Notes: generated by a model not told the origin, from the sequence alone. A stretch of 64,000 nt of DNA from Symsagittifera roscoffensis (GCF_963678635.1 NC_087062.1:88325845-88389844); one strand, 5' to 3'; positions 10,046 to 22,475 are shown, numbered from the stretch's first letter. A program made the numbers and translations.

Positions 10046-13000
10046 CTAACACAATCTGAATCAAATGCAAAAAGTAATCGATATCACTGAAAATGCTTAG
10101 TTAACTTGAGTTGAGTCACTGTAACTTTCGGAGGTTTAACACATCAAAAGCAGCCACAATTATTTGGCTTTTAGTTTTAGTTTAGCCGAGCACTGATACT
10201 AAAAATAATAAAGCAAAAGCGCTTCTGGTCAACGATGAAACAAATACCTGAGACTAAAACTACACGCGACTGGCCGTTAGTGAAAACACTTCAAGCGAAA
10301 GAATTTTATTAATGATTCTTCGCATGAATTATTGAGTAAATTTTAATTCAAAAATCAATGAAGCTAGGCATCGGAAAGAGCACAACGAGCTATGATCAAG
10401 AGATTTGTTGCCAATATATATAATTGAATACAAGGCAACAGAATACAAGGAAGTAGATTTAAAAGCAAAATCAATCAACTTCAAGCTCTATGAATTTCAA
10501 GAATCAATATTTTTGATTACAATAAGCCAGTTCAAGCAAACTGGACCCATAAGTACTTTTTAATCTTGGAAATCTAAAATTAAAATCCCGTTTGCATTTT
10601 TTGTTCTTGGAGAGCGTATATACGCTCTCCACGAACAAAAATGCAAACGGGATTTTAATTTTAGATTTCCAAGATTTAAAAAATTCACTTCTGATTGCCA
10701 AATTTAAGGCAAAATATTGTCTGAAGTTGAACAGAAATTAAAAGTAGAAAAAGAATTTGCTAATCATTGAACAAAGTGAGGCACTTATTTTGGTCTGGTA
10801 GTTTTAGTGATCACGAAAAAGTCTCAAGAGTTGCGTTCACAAATTTTTGCAATTTCAATGAATTGGCTTTAATGAGCTACAATTGGCATAAAAATTCCAT
10901 TCAATTATTATTTTCAACCTTCAAATCCGCTTTGCTACCTTTAGACATCGAAAAAAATTTGACCACTTATATACCATGAAAAAAAAACACCTAAGATCCA
11001 CAGGTTATATCAAAAATAATAGCTTCGCGCGACATCCACTTTTATTTTTAAAAAAAATCAGCTATACTGATTGAATTTGAAAACCTATTCTGCGAGCAAA
11101 CCCGCCTGATCAAAATTAATAAATCTTACACAAGCCAAGCTTCGCACAACATGTGATAAAAAATGATATGTAAAAAAATATGAAAAACTTTAAACCGACT
11201 ACACCTAGTTTACTGTATAAGCAACTGCTTTGAAGCAATCCAGGTTCAAGACTTCAAACAACAAAGCAAACTACTCACCCTCCGAAAACAGTTAAAGAAA
11301 TTTCGATTGTATTGCGTTAACAAACTTCTGTTTATCCGATGTCACTTGGTGCCAGATAGTCGACAGACCCGTCGGGAAACTCAGCTTTGTATTTTTTGAA
11401 TCAAATGTTGAAGTAGATTTTATGACCAATGAACCAGCCATTGTCAAATTATCTAGTTTAAAAATAGCATGTAAAACAGTTAAAATTTTGAAAAAGTTTC
11501 AGCAAGTTTAAAAATTAGCAACTCGTAAGCAAACTTGAGCCTTTAAGATCATTTTTTTTTATCCACGCGGGATAGGACCAACATACGAGCTGTACAGCTC
11601 ATCACGGCGAACCGCTGTTGTGCCCCTGCTTAAGAACTACATGCAATTTTTTTGGTTATTTGCCTGAATTCGGGAAAAAAAAGCCTCGTCAATCTGGTTG
11701 TTGCTTATAAACTGGGTGTATTTATAACATAGTAACGTATTTTTCAAAAAATATATAAAATAGCCACGATCAATCTATTCTCTATTACACTTTGAAACCA
11801 TGAAAAAACTCAAAACAGGTACAGTTGAGGGAATTTTTATGAGGAAAAAAAACAAGGAACATTTTTTTAGATCGCATGAGATACAAAGCTCCTTTCATTG
11901 CTATTTTGTGACTAAGAGTATTAGGAAAAAATATATAAAAGACTAAGAACGTTTTCAATAGTATATTCAAAAGAAATAAAGGGATTTCTAGCATTGGGTT
12001 TTTTAGCAGACCCGTTTTTGTGCGCTGACTGATGTCTAAGCAGAATCAAAACAAGTAGGTCAAAACGCTAATTTCAAACGCGGTATTGGCAAGCGACCAC
12101 TTGCTCCGCTGCGCTTCGATTCGGCACAACTCGTATTGTGCGCGTCGACCTGAGTTTGTCGGTTATTTATACCTGTCTGTTTTTGAAGTTGATTAGGTTT
12201 TTTTTCACAAACCGAGAGATAATTGTCTTAGCTAGAGAAGCTGAACCCAAAACTTAGCAGTCTCTGCCATGAGACTGTTTTCTTTTTTTTGTACTTCAGA
12301 TTGGCGTGCTACAAAACCGGCCCCTTCTAGCCTCATTCCACTAATGTATTGCTATTGAGCCGAGAACTTGAGAAATTTGAAACTCGAGAATTCAAATTCA
12401 AACTGCTAATGCAAATTCCCCCTGCCCTACCTCAAGAACAAATCAAAACGATTTAAAAGTTTCATTTTACCTGATTTTTACCTGTCGGTAGGAGATATCG
12501 AACGGAACCAAATCAGGACTCTGTCAATTAGACTTCAGTTTTTATTAAAGAAACTAACAATTCGCCACAAGAAAGAAACTCTAGTAACTAATTTGAGCAA
12601 GTAGAAAATCGTAGATTTACGATATATAATGATTTATTAAACCCTTATTTAGACAGGCTAACTCCGATAGTCTTCGAAGGACAAACATTTCGCAATATTG
12701 CGCAACTGAACAAAGAATCTGATTGCACGAAACCTGTCGACTTATGAAAGATGTGAACTCGATATTGGTACGCAATCTAGTCAAAAGTTGCGTCAGCTAA
12801 AGCATATCTTTCATGATATCAATAAATTTTTTGACTACTCTTACAAACCAATTGCAAAAGAGTGCCATAATTTGTTCAGCTCTTTCCCGCTTTTTCACCC
12901 TCCCAAAATACCAATTAAAACTAGCTTCAAAATTATTCATACGACAAATTGCATGAAACAAGTATCGTAGAAATCTGTTCACTTATTCACCCTGACTCGT

Positions 13001-13195
13001 TTTAATGCTGTTAAGAACATCAGAAATCACTTTCAATAGACTTTTTAACATCAAATTTCACAAAAAAATCAAAGGGCGAACTGGAAAAAAGCCCGTAAAA
13101 TTAAATCTGATAAAAACTTTTTCTCAATGGACTAAAAGGGAATGAACTAACAATATATTCAGAAAAAAACAACATAAATAGAAATCAACATTCAA
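10046..13195. other. Intergenic between RARS1 and RPB3
   Basis: Holds the shared upstream region of RARS1 on its left and the RPB3 3' flank on its right. No gene could be supported. The only clear structure is the palindrome at 10558-10681. At 11595-11608 a 14-bp palindrome (GAGCTGTACAGCTC) sits in a short GC-richer patch near 11565-11640. I found no AATAAA for RPB3 in the first 100 nt after its stop. Confidence 0.5.
10558..10681. repeat. Near-perfect 124-bp palindrome
   Basis: Two arms of about 61 nt face each other with no loop, centred on GCGTATATACGC (10614-10625). I checked base by base and found one mismatch and one single-base length difference in the inner part, and one mismatch near the outer end. 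The arms contain AAATCCCGTTTGCATTTT and its inverse. It carries no known transposon end that I recognise. Confidence 0.85.
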
Positions 13196-13648
13196 CTATT
13201 GCAACCCCTGAACATTGTCTTCTTCCTGTTTCAACTCCTCTTGAATTGCGGACAGTTTCATTTTCAGAGCATCAATGCCTTTCATCACTATACTCTCCGG
13301 TGCAAGTGCTCCACATGACTCGACGTTGTAGAAAAACTTATTCGCTCTCCCATTCGGAACGTACTCGCCTTGGGCCGACTCGAAATCCTCGGGAAGCGAA
13401 GTGTTCTCGCTTTTCGGCCATTCGGTTGGCTTCGGGTAAGTTGTGTGTCGCAAAGTGTTATCTGGGTCATATTCGAACGAAACAGCAGTAGTTGCCATCC
13501 ATTTGGCATGTTCTTTAGCGAACCCTTTTCGAGCAAATGCTTTCAGTTTGAGCTCTTGACCCTTCCTCAATTTAACAATGAGGATGTCCTGGTCACGATG
13601 ATAGGAGGATGTATCGTTCTCAGACCTTCTGGATGTCACCGGAACAAC
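13196..13648 (-). CDS. POLR2C: RNA polymerase II subunit RPB3, exon 3 (last)
   Basis: Encodes residues 127-276 and the stop. It starts after an AG acceptor (13650-13649) with [11 protein letters not shown] and continues [27 protein letters not shown]-like [30 protein letters not shown] and [16 protein letters not shown], all landmarks of the RPB3 C-terminal half, and ends in a charged helix. This part pairs with RPB11 and forms the alpha-like platform for assembly of the enzyme in the nucleus. The exon is in phase 0 with exon 2 (NPK|VVP). With exons 1 and 2 the protein is 276 aa; vertebrate RPB3 has 275. Confidence 0.95.
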   Translation of the reverse strand, partial: VVPVTSRRSENDTSSYHRDQDILIVKLRKGQELKLKAFARKGFAKEHAKWMATTAVSFEYDPDNTLRHTTYPKPTEWPKSENTSLPEDFESAQGEYVPNGRANKFFYNVESCGALAPESIVMKGIDALKMKLSAIQEELKQEEDNVQGLQ

Positions 13649-13789
13649 CTAAGCGCAAAATTTCTCACTTGATATCAACAAAAATAAGTTGAAACTAGCA
13701 AGTCCGCCATCTTCAACAATCAATTGGCTCGGAAAAATTAGTTATTGCTTTCATCAAGCTATTCAATCTATGAAACTAAAAACAATTTC

Positions 13790-14060
13790 AAATCAACCCA
13801 TATCGTAAATCGATTTTAAAGATTACAAATTTCAAAAAACGAACTGGTCCGCGAAAAGTTGAAGTTTTTTTACACTAGCCGGCCCAGCTATAAAAGTTTG
13901 AAATATTTCAAGTGAATTCGTGAAGCGATTTGGATGGCAACAATTTTAAGTTTTTCCAAGCAAGCCTTTCCAGCTATGAAACTTTGACATATTTCAAATT
14001 ATCTCATAGAACGAATCGGTTTTCGAAAAAATCAACTTTTTCTGCACAAGATAATCAAGA
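13790..14060. repeat. Degenerate ~86-bp tandem repeat, block 1
   Basis: About three units of a motif containing AAGCAAGC..TTCCAGCTATGAAACTTT and TCATAGA-CGAATCGGTTTTCGAAAA. The same unit fills 15340-16330, 17930-18200 and 21170-21960, so one ancestral array has been split by the other repeats. Confidence 0.6.
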
Positions 14061-14359
14061 TATGATTGTTTGAACACAGGCGAAGCTGAGTTTTGCAACA
14101 CTTGCGATACAAATATGAATGACTATGAATATAAACAACCGGGAAAAAAAGCTTCAAAAAATTTTTTTGCAATAAAAATTGCAACAAAAGCCCAAAATAT
14201 CCTGAACAAAATTGCCTGCACCAATAGAAACTCTACAAAGAGCTTCGGGCATGTTATAACGAAGCCAAATGCTCTAAAAAAAGTCCTTTCGGCCAAACTA
14301 AGCAGACAAAGATAAGCAGACAGACAATAATCTAAATTAGCCAAAATTTTCTAATTTCA

Positions 14360-14640
14360 AAAAACGGTTCTCAACTGAAATCGAACTCCCGGGCTTTGTC
14401 GTCTCAAGCATGGGGGTTACAGCAACTGGTAATAAAGCTGAACCAACGAGCTACGGGAACTCAGCCAACAAACATAAACAGAAGGACAATAATCCGGAAA
14501 AACACAAAACTCGAGTTTGCAAAAAAACGGGGGTGGCCGGATTCGAAACCCAAGCCTTTGCCGTCCCAAGCAAATGTTTCCCTCCCCTCTACGCCAGATG
14601 CTTCGGATGGTTGATTGGATTTTAATTTTTAATTACCAAG
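14360..14640 (-). repeat. Two adjacent tRNA-like SINE fragments
   Basis: Two reversed heads lie side by side. The first carries GAAATCGAACTCCCGGG (about 14377-14393) and the second carries CCGGATTCGAAACC (about 14537-14550), both reversed B boxes preceded by an A-rich run and followed by a TTTG-CGTC-CAAGCA block. They match the 3.5-, 3.8- and 28.9-kb copies. Confidence 0.45.
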
Positions 14641-14929
14641 CGGTAACAAAGCCGACAATATCTGAGTAGAAACCCTTTAGTGCCTTTTACCCTCAGAACA
14701 CACACACGCTCACAAAAATTTTCTCCAGTCGAAACGATGCAATAAGAGGCCAAAGTTGCAATAACAGGTAAGAAGTTAATATTAATTAAGCCGAGAAAAA
14801 GCCAAAAATGAATAAAAAAATTGAAATTGTATTAAAACGAGCTGGTAAAAATACAATTAATGCGAAAAGCAAATTTCAATTCGGCCGGATTTTAAAATGC
14901 TATGAGCATGGACAAAATTGTTTACGGTG

Positions 14930-15290
14930 AAAAGTCTAGTACCTGATTGCAATACTATTGCTTATCGCAAGGGTAATTAAGCGGATATTGAGCAGACAAA
15001 ACTTGGGTAGACGACTGCTGATCTGAAAGAAAAACAAAACTGCGCTGTAAAACATTTTGAGCCAAAAAAAACATAAGTTTTACGCCCACCGCCCACAACC
15101 CCCACCTGCCCTTATATATGGAACGGGCATTTAAAATGCAGACATGCTCAAAAAAATTGTTGACAGGTATTCTGATAATCTGTTGACAACTGAGTTAACT
15201 GATTCAACTGATTATTTTAAACTAGTTGTTAACTAGAAATCAAGTCTAAATTCCAGTTTGATAACGCTTGCTAATCGCAAGCGTAAATAT
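14930..15290. repeat. Two copies of the CTTGC..GCAAG stem-loop block
   Basis: At 14930-14985 (AAAGTCTAGTACCTGATTGC, then CTTATCGCAAGGGTAAT) and at 15241-15290 (CGCTTGCTAATCGCAAGCGT). The second forms a perfect short stem. The same block ends the SINE-like copies elsewhere in the window. Confidence 0.45.
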
Positions 15291-15339
15291 TTCATGAACA
15301 GAATTGGCAGGTGATGTTTAGATTTTTCTATTGGAGCCA

Positions 15340-16330
15340 TTTAACCAATGAAATTTTGTTAAAAACTTTTAAATCATTCCAAAAATTGAATCGGATCTTG
15401 TGTTATAAGCAAGCTATTCCAGCTATGAAACTTTAAAATATTTGAAGTCGTATCATGGAGCAAACCAGTTTCTGTTAGTTTTTCTAGCAAGCTTTTCATC
15501 CGATGAAACTTTCAAATACTTTAAGTATTTTCATAAAGCGAACCAAATGCCGAAATGATAAAGTGTTTCTAAGCAAGCTACTTCAGCTAAGAATCTTTAA
15601 AATATTTCAAAATGTTCCTTAGGCCGAACCGAATAAAAGTTTTTGCTTAAGCCATTCAAGCTATGATAGTTTGAAACATTTCAAGTTCTTTCACAGAGCT
15701 GATTGGGTGGCAAAAATTAAGTTTTTGTAAGAAAGTTATTAGTTATGAAACTTTGAAACATTCCAAGTTATTTCAGGCAGCAAATCGGGTGGCAAAAATT
15801 TAATTATTTTCTGTTGATACCATTCATGTTATCCATTCAAGTTATGGAACATCAATATTTCACTTCATAGACTGAATCAGCTCGCAATAAATTCAAGATT
15901 TTTAAGCAAGCAATTCAAGCTTTTCACTTTTACTCAAAAAATATTTCGTCTTTCTCAGACCGAATCGTTTTGCGAAAACTTGAAAATTTTTCATTTAAGT
16001 TCTTCAAGCTATTAAGCTATGATACTTTTCATTTCAAGTTATTTCATAGAGCTAATCGGATGACAAGTTAAATTGCTCCAAGCAAGCTATTAGTTATGTA
16101 ACTTTGAAACATTAGTATTTCAGTAGCAATTGATGACAAGTTAAATTGCTCCAAGCAAGCTATTAGTTATGTAACTTTGAAACATTAGTATTTCAGTAGC
16201 CATTCAATTGATGAAACGTTATTATTTCAAACTGTTTCACAGAGCAAATCAGATGAAGAAAAGTTCAAGTTTATCTTAACCCAGCAAATGGAGCTATGAA
16301 AATTTGAACATTTCAAACTAGGGACCCAGC
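15340..16330. repeat. Degenerate ~86-bp tandem repeat, block 2
   Basis: About eleven degenerate units with the recurring core AAGC-AGCTATTCAAGCTATGA and a TCACAGA-CGAATCG core. Within it a 73-bp segment (16061-16133, starting TGACAAGTTAAATTGCTCCA) is duplicated exactly in tandem, a recent local slippage event. Confidence 0.7.
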
Positions 16331-16469
16331 TGAAAGATGGAGAGACCTGTTTGATTATTTTAAAATTGTTTTAAAATTTCAGGTTTCTCAAGTCGATAGC
16401 GCCCTTCCTACGCAAAAAAAGTGAAAGAGAAGCTTATGCATTCATTGGTAACGCTTTGGTAAAAAGTTT

Positions 16470-17690
16470 TCATGAGAGAACTTTTCAAGTCCATAGGTGT
16501 TTCCCTAATTGTAGGGGGTTCCTACAACCTGGTCTATCGATTAAACCCTTAATCCCAAATCTGGACGGGTAGTTTTTGAGGAAATCGGAAAGATTTGAAA
16601 AAAGGCCAAAAAAGTCAAAAAAGTGACTTTTCCTAAGTCTATAGCTCTTCCCCTAGGCAAGTTAAGGACCAGCCGCTTGTGCGGGGGAGTTTCCTACAAC
16701 CTGGTCTATCGATTAAACCCTTAATGCCAAATCTGGACGGGTAGTTTTTGAGGAAATCGGAAAGATTTGAAAAAAGGCCAAAAAAGTCAAAACAGTGACT
16801 TTTCCTAAGTCTAAAGCTCTTCCCCTAGGCAAGTTAAGGACCAGCCGCTTTTGCGGGGGAGTTTCCTACAATCTGGTCTATCGATTAAACCCTTAATTCC
16901 AAATCTGGATGGGTAGTTTTTGAGGAAATCGATAATTTCCGAAAAAATAGGCAAAAAAATCGAAAAAGTGACTTTTCCTAAGTCTATAGCTCTTCCCCTA
17001 GGCAAGTTAAGGACCAGCCGCTTGTGCGGGGGAGTTTCCTACAACCTGGTCTATCGATTAAACCCTTAATTCCAAATCTGGATGCGTAGTTTTTGAGGAA
17101 ATCGATAATTTCCGAAAAAGTAGGCAAAAAAATCAAAAAAGTGACTTTTCCTAAGTCTATAGCTCTTCCCCTAGGCAAGTTAAGGACCAGCCGCTTTTGC
17201 GGGGGAGTTTCCTACAATCTGGTCTATCGATTAAACCCTTAATTCCAAATCTGGATGGGTAGTTTTTGAGGAAATCGATAATTTCCGAAAAAATAGGCAA
17301 AAAAATCGAAAAAGTGACTTTTCCTAAGTCTATAGCTCTTCCCCTAGGCAAGTTAAGGACCAGCCGCTTGTGCGGGGGAGTTTCCTACAACCTGGTCTAT
17401 CGATTAAACCCTTAATTCCAAATCTGGATGGGTAGTTTTTGAGGAAATCGATAATTTCCGAAAAAGTAGGCAAAAAAATCAAAAAAGTGACTTTTCCTAA
17501 GTCTATAGCTCTTCCCCTAAGCAAATTAGGGACCAGCCGCTTGTGCATGGGAGTTTCCTACAACCTGGTCTATCGATTAAACCCTTAATCCCAAATCTGG
17601 ACGGGTAGTTTTTGAGGAAATCGAAAATTTCCGAAAAAATGGGCAAAAAGTGAAAAAAGTACCGAGTTGTGAAGCTTTTCTAAGACCGTA
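16470..17690. repeat. 173-bp satellite, about seven units, with two-unit higher-order pattern
   Basis: The landmark CTCTTCCCCTA recurs at 16645, 16817, 16990, 17163, 17336 and 17509, spacing 172 and then 173 nt; a degenerate unit lies at each end. The inner units alternate: those beginning near 16817 and 17163 share GCTTTTGCGGGGG, CAATCTGG and AAAAAATAGGC, while those near 16990 and 17336 share GCTTGTGCGGGGG, CAACCTGG and AAAAAGTAGGC. So a 346-bp dimer appears to have been amplified. Open frames on the - strand repeating at 173 nt are a by-product of the period. Confidence 0.9.
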
Positions 17691-17929
17691 GGGGGTGGGG
17701 TAGGGTAAAAATTGCCCTAAATTTCATGCAGGCAGGTAGGTAAAACGCTACTGAATCCATTGGTACCACTTTTATGAGAATCTGACGTGTAGTTTTTTGC
17801 GAAAGCGAATTTTTCGAAAAAGCGTCTCAAAAAAATAATAATAATAAAAAAAAAAAAAAAAAAAAACCAGATCTCATCTGGAAAAAAAAACGTTTTCATA
17901 ATAACTGTTTAATAAATCAAACAGGAATT

Positions 17930-18200
17930 ATTTCACAGATCGCATTGGTTAGCAAAAAAATGAGTTTTTCTTAGGCAGCATCACGAGCTTTAAAACGTCA
18001 AGTTATTTCACAGACCGAATCGCTTCGCGAAAAGTTGAGTTTTTCTAAGCAAGCTATGCAAGCAATGAAAATGAAAAAATTTTCACTCTGTTTTATAGAT
18101 CAAATCTATTCGCAAAGTTTCCCTCAAGAAAGCTATTCAAGCTATGAAACTTAGACCGAAACTTAGACTAGTTACGAAAACTTGAAAGATGTCAAGTTGT
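17930..18200. repeat. Degenerate ~86-bp tandem repeat, block 3
   Basis: Continuation of the family at 15340-16330 (TTATTTCACAGACCGAATCG, then GCGAAAAGTTGAGTTTTTCT). It is preceded by A and AAT runs at 17827-17866. Confidence 0.6.
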
Positions 18201-18204
18201 TCAC

Positions 18205-18345
18205 ACAGAGGCGAAGCAGTAGGTCGCAGATCATCGAATCCTAGACCTAGCCGAACTGTTGAAGCCTTTTAATGGCTAAAGCATCACTTCGCAAACACTA
18301 GCGAGAACACGACACAAAACTGCTCTAGAAAGAGCAGTAAGAAAA
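18205..18345. repeat. SINE-like fragment with B box
   Basis: GGTCGCAGATCATCGAATCC (18213-18232) resembles the 3' part of the tRNA-Leu-like head at 2140-2345. The following CGCAAACACTAGCGAGAACA is found in inverse orientation just after the head of the 2.2-kb copy. The mixed orientation suggests a rearranged copy. Confidence 0.35.
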
Positions 18346-18399
18346 TAAAATAAACTAGCGTGTAACGCGTCTCCGGTGCTTCGAATTTTCAACAAATCA

Positions 18400-20110
18400 A
18401 AAAAAAATATTCTTTGAGTGTACTGTGACAGCACCCAATTAAAGGGTTCGTAATTACAAATTTTGCAATGTTTTAATTCGAATTTTTTTACACAAGTTTT
18501 TTACACTAATTTTGAAGAACTATAAAATGCTGTGAAGTTTAATATAATTCTTCGAAAAATTTAAAATGAACTAAGAAACGTCAAATCTGGGAAACTGAAA
18601 GCAATTGAGCAGTCGCATTTGGACGCAAGATTTGCAACTCCTGAGAATAACTTCAAACTTTGTTAAGCTTTTCACTTTTTTTTATTCAAATTTTGAAAAA
18701 CCATAGTAATTTGTGAAATTTTTTTAATCTAAGTTTAAAATGAATTAAGAAACGTCACATCTGAGAAACTGAAAGCAATTGAGCAGTCGCATTTGGACGC
18801 AAGATTTGTAACTTCTGAGAGTACTCTTATAGCACCCAACTAAAACGTTGGGAAATTCAAATTTTGAGAAACTTCACCTTAAGTTTTCTACAAAAAGTTA
18901 TTTTTTTTTAAAACCAGAAAAAACTACCGAACTTTGAGCAGTCTTTTTTGGTGACAATATTCGCAATCTTTGAAAGTACACAACTACAGGTTTGGGAATT
19001 TCACTTAAACGCATTAATTTGAATTTGAGTTTTCTGAAAATTTCCAACAAAAATCACAAAAGTCGTCGTGTCTCTTACACAAAAATGATTTGGTCATTCT
19101 TAATTGGAGGCCGAATTTGCAACCCCTAATATTACTCTGCCAGCCCCCCAACTACAGGTTAGGAATTACAAACTTAAATTAAATTAATTTTTAATGAATT
19201 TTTTTTTTAAATCACAAAAGACGTCATATCTGGAAAACTGCAAGGTTTAGAGCAGTCCTATTTGGAGGCAAAATTCGCAACTTCTGAGATTACCCTGACA
19301 GAGCCTCACTACAGAGATGATAATTTCAAGTTTTGTGAAATTTTTTATACCTAAGATTTATGAAAAATTTTGAAAAAAACCTAAAAAAACGTCATATCTC
19401 GAAAACTACAAGCCTTTGAGCAACCATATTCAGAGGAAAGATTCGCAACCCCCTGAGAATACCCTCACAGATTCCAATAACAGGATTGATTTCTTCATAG
19501 TTCTTTTTAACATCAAAGTTTTTTTTGAAAATTTCGGAGGAAATCATAAAAAACGTCATATCTCGAAAACTACAAGGATCTGAGCAGTCATATTGGGACG
19601 CAAAATTCGCAACTCCTTAGAGTACCCTGACAGAGCCTGATTACAGAGATAGTAACTTCAAGTTTTGTGAAAGTTTTTATATCTAAGTTTTTTTAAAAAA
19701 GTTTAAAAAAATCCAAAAAAACGTCCTGCCAGATTTGAGCAGCCATAATCAGAGGCAAGATTCGCAACCCCTGAGAGTACCCTCAGAATATCCAACAACA
19801 GGATTGAGATCTTCAACGTTTTGGAGTTTTTGAAAAAAAATTTGAAAAAATCATAAAAAACGTCATATCTCGAAAACTACAAGGATTTGAAAAGTGAGAA
19901 TTGGAGGCAAAATTCGCAACCCCTGAGAATACCCTGACAGCACCCAACTGCATGGTGAGAATTTCAAAAATTGAGAAATTTTTCAAAAAAAAATTTCTCG
20001 AAATTTTTGAAAAATCTCGAAAATTGCCTAACTCGTAACCTAAAAGGATTTGGTTATTCATATATGGAGGCCAGAATCGCAAAACCTGGGGAAACTCTGA
20101 CAATATCCTT
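18400..20110. repeat. Degenerate ~170-bp satellite, about ten units
   Basis: Units share ACGTCATATCTCGAAAACTA, TTTGAGCAGTCATATTTGGA-like, and GCAAAATTCGCAACCCCTGA followed by AGTACCCTGACAG. They recur at roughly 160-175 nt intervals (for example GCAACTCCTGAG near 18636, GCAACCCCTGAG near 19446 and 19916). Divergence between units is large, so the array is old compared with the 173-bp satellite. Confidence 0.7.
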
Positions 20111-20639
20111 CTAACTTCAAACTTGATGAAATAATCTCTGAATTTAAACTGAAATCGAAAAAAACCTTAACCATTGCAATTTACGATGTAGCTTAAACGT
20201 GAAAAAATTCTTTTGTTAAACATGCAAAAATAATACGTTGAAAAAGCTTAAAAATGGATAGTGAAGCCCGCATTTAAATATAAAATAGATAGATAAATAT
20301 AATAGATAATAGATGAAAATTAAAAAATTAAGCGACGGATAGACGGTCCATCAAATTAATTAAAAAAGCAGGTATACAGACAGACAGACAGACTTAATTT
20401 GGCCTCGAAAAAAAAATACTGAAAAATTATTGACCTTGCGGAAAACTAATTGAAAAATTTTCTTAAGCATTGCACTATATGATATAGCTTAAACATGAAA
20501 AAACTCTTTCGTTAAACATGCAAAATTATTATGCTTAAACATGGGAGATAGCTGTCACTCGCATTTAAATAGTATAGAAAGATAGAGATAGATAGATATA
20601 GAAAGAAAGATAAGTCTTGAATTAGCAAGAAGTCGGCTA

Positions 20640-20760
20640 GGTCAGGTATTCGATCTGCGACCAATCGCAATCAAAAGAATTTGAGTCTCACGCAATAACC
20701 ACTCAGCCACGCACGCTTAACCGCCGACAAACACTAGTCACGAATAAAGCAGCTACAAAT
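20640..20760 (-). repeat. tRNA-Leu-derived SINE-like repeat, copy 2
   Basis: On the - strand: A box TGGCTGAGTGG (from about 20708), the tRNA-Leu(CAA)-like arm GTGAGACTCAAATTCTT, and B box AGATCGAATACC (20655-20644). The A box is closer to consensus than in the 2.2-kb copy. Tetranucleotide GATA/GAAA runs precede it at 20570-20615. Confidence 0.55.
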
Positions 20761-21169
20761 GTTGATAAATTGCCAATGCCATTCAGCAAAAGTGGCACCA
20801 AAGACAAATTGGAAAATAACAAACTGAAGGCATCCACACAAACTTTGTATGTTACAAACCGCAAAGCATACAGCCACATTATGTAGAAATTATACATTTT
20901 AAAAATTGTGATGAAAATTGTGTTAGAAAATTTCTTGAAATCGAGTTTTTATGATTGTCATGTTCTTTGAAACAAATAGCTTTTTTCGTTTCATTTGATT
21001 AAAAATGCATCAACTGTGTTAACTTATTAGTATTCGATTGTCAAACCACATGCTATCAAAAAGCTGTTACGGTGCCCCAAAAGTGGCACCAATATTTGCG
21101 AATTAGATCAGAAGAAAAGAAGATTCTTAATAATACTCTAAGCTGTTGCTAGTATAAGACCGAATAGGT

Positions 21170-21960
21170 TCTTAAAAAATTTAAGCAAAATATTCAAACT
21201 ACATAAACGTGAAATATTTGAAGTTGTCTCATGAAGCGAATCAGTTCGCGAAAAGTTAAGTTTTTTTTTCAAGCAACCAATCGAAGCTATGAAATTGCTC
21301 AAGACATTTTATAGACCGAATCGAACCGCGAAAAATTTATGTTTTTCAAAGCAAGCCAGTCTAGCTGAAACTTCGAATTTTTTAAGTTACTTCAGAGACC
21401 AAACATGTTCGCAAAAAACTTACGTTATAGTAAGCAAGCAAGCTAGACGAGCTCAAAAAACTTGAAACATTCAAGTTGTTTTATAATCCGAAGCCGTTTG
21501 CGAAAGTTTAAATTCTTCTAAGCAATCTCTTCAAGTTACGAAATTTCAAATAAACAAAGTCATTTCATTTCATAGACCAAAGTGGTTCGCAAAAAACTTA
21601 AATTTTTTAAAGTAAGCTATTCCAGCTCTCAAACTTTGAAATATTTCAAGTTATTTCAGAGACCGAATCGTTTTGCGATAAGCTCAAGTTTTTCTAAGCA
21701 AGCGATTCAACATCTGAAATTTTTAAATATTTCAAGTTACTTCATTGACCGCATCAGTTCTGAGCACGCTGTTCATGCGATGAAACTTTGAAATATTAAG
21801 GTTGTTTCATAGTGCAAATCGACTGGCGAGGTGCTTCAGTTTTTCAAAGCAACTATTCAGGCGATGAAACTTCCAAAGCAACTATTCAGGCGATGAAAAT
21901 TCCATGTTATTTCTTAGCGCAAATCGGTTTGCAAAAAGCTTGTTTTTCTAGCAAGGAGGC
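21170..21960. repeat. Degenerate ~86-bp tandem repeat, block 4
   Basis: About nine units. GACCAAAGTGGTTCGCAAAA near 21575 and GACCGAATCGTTTTGCGATA near 21661 show the ~86-nt spacing, each followed by TAAGCAAGC-ATTCAAC and TTTGAAATATTTCAAG-type cores. Confidence 0.65.
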
Positions 21961-22475
21961 TGCTGTTTTTCGTTAGTTCGTTCGTTTCAGAATGAAATCA
22001 ATCTGAAAAGGCAAAATTTTGGAAAAATATGGTCAGGTACTGTAGAGCCTTGAAAATGAATCGAGTTCACTTTGTTTAAAAACTGAACTTTTGTCAAAAA
22101 TAATTCTAAAATATTCGAGACTTAAGAATGATTGAAAGTGTAATTCACATGGATTGATTTCGTTCTAATCTGATGAAAGTAAATTTTTCAAATTCCAATC
22201 AGTATTGAAGGAATACCCTAGTACAAAATAACGGCACTCTTGAAAAACGACAGTTTGCTGATTCTAAGCAGACAAAACAAAATAAAGTTGCATTTGAAAT
22301 CGGCCGAAGTGTTTGAGGTTGCATCTTTCAACTAATGCAAGTTTCTCGCTCTGCTGCGTCCAAAATTATAAAATATTATCTCTCTGAAACCGTAAAAGTA
22401 TTCACTAGGTAAGAAAATCTTGTCTAGGCATAAGTTAAAAAATACATTTAGTTCAAATTAAGCTCTTTAATTATA

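Noticed and set aside
16811-17548. Four similar 64-72-codon frames on the - strand that look like a repeated protein
   Set aside because: They recur every 173 nt because of the satellite period; 173 is not a multiple of three, so they cannot form one repeat protein.
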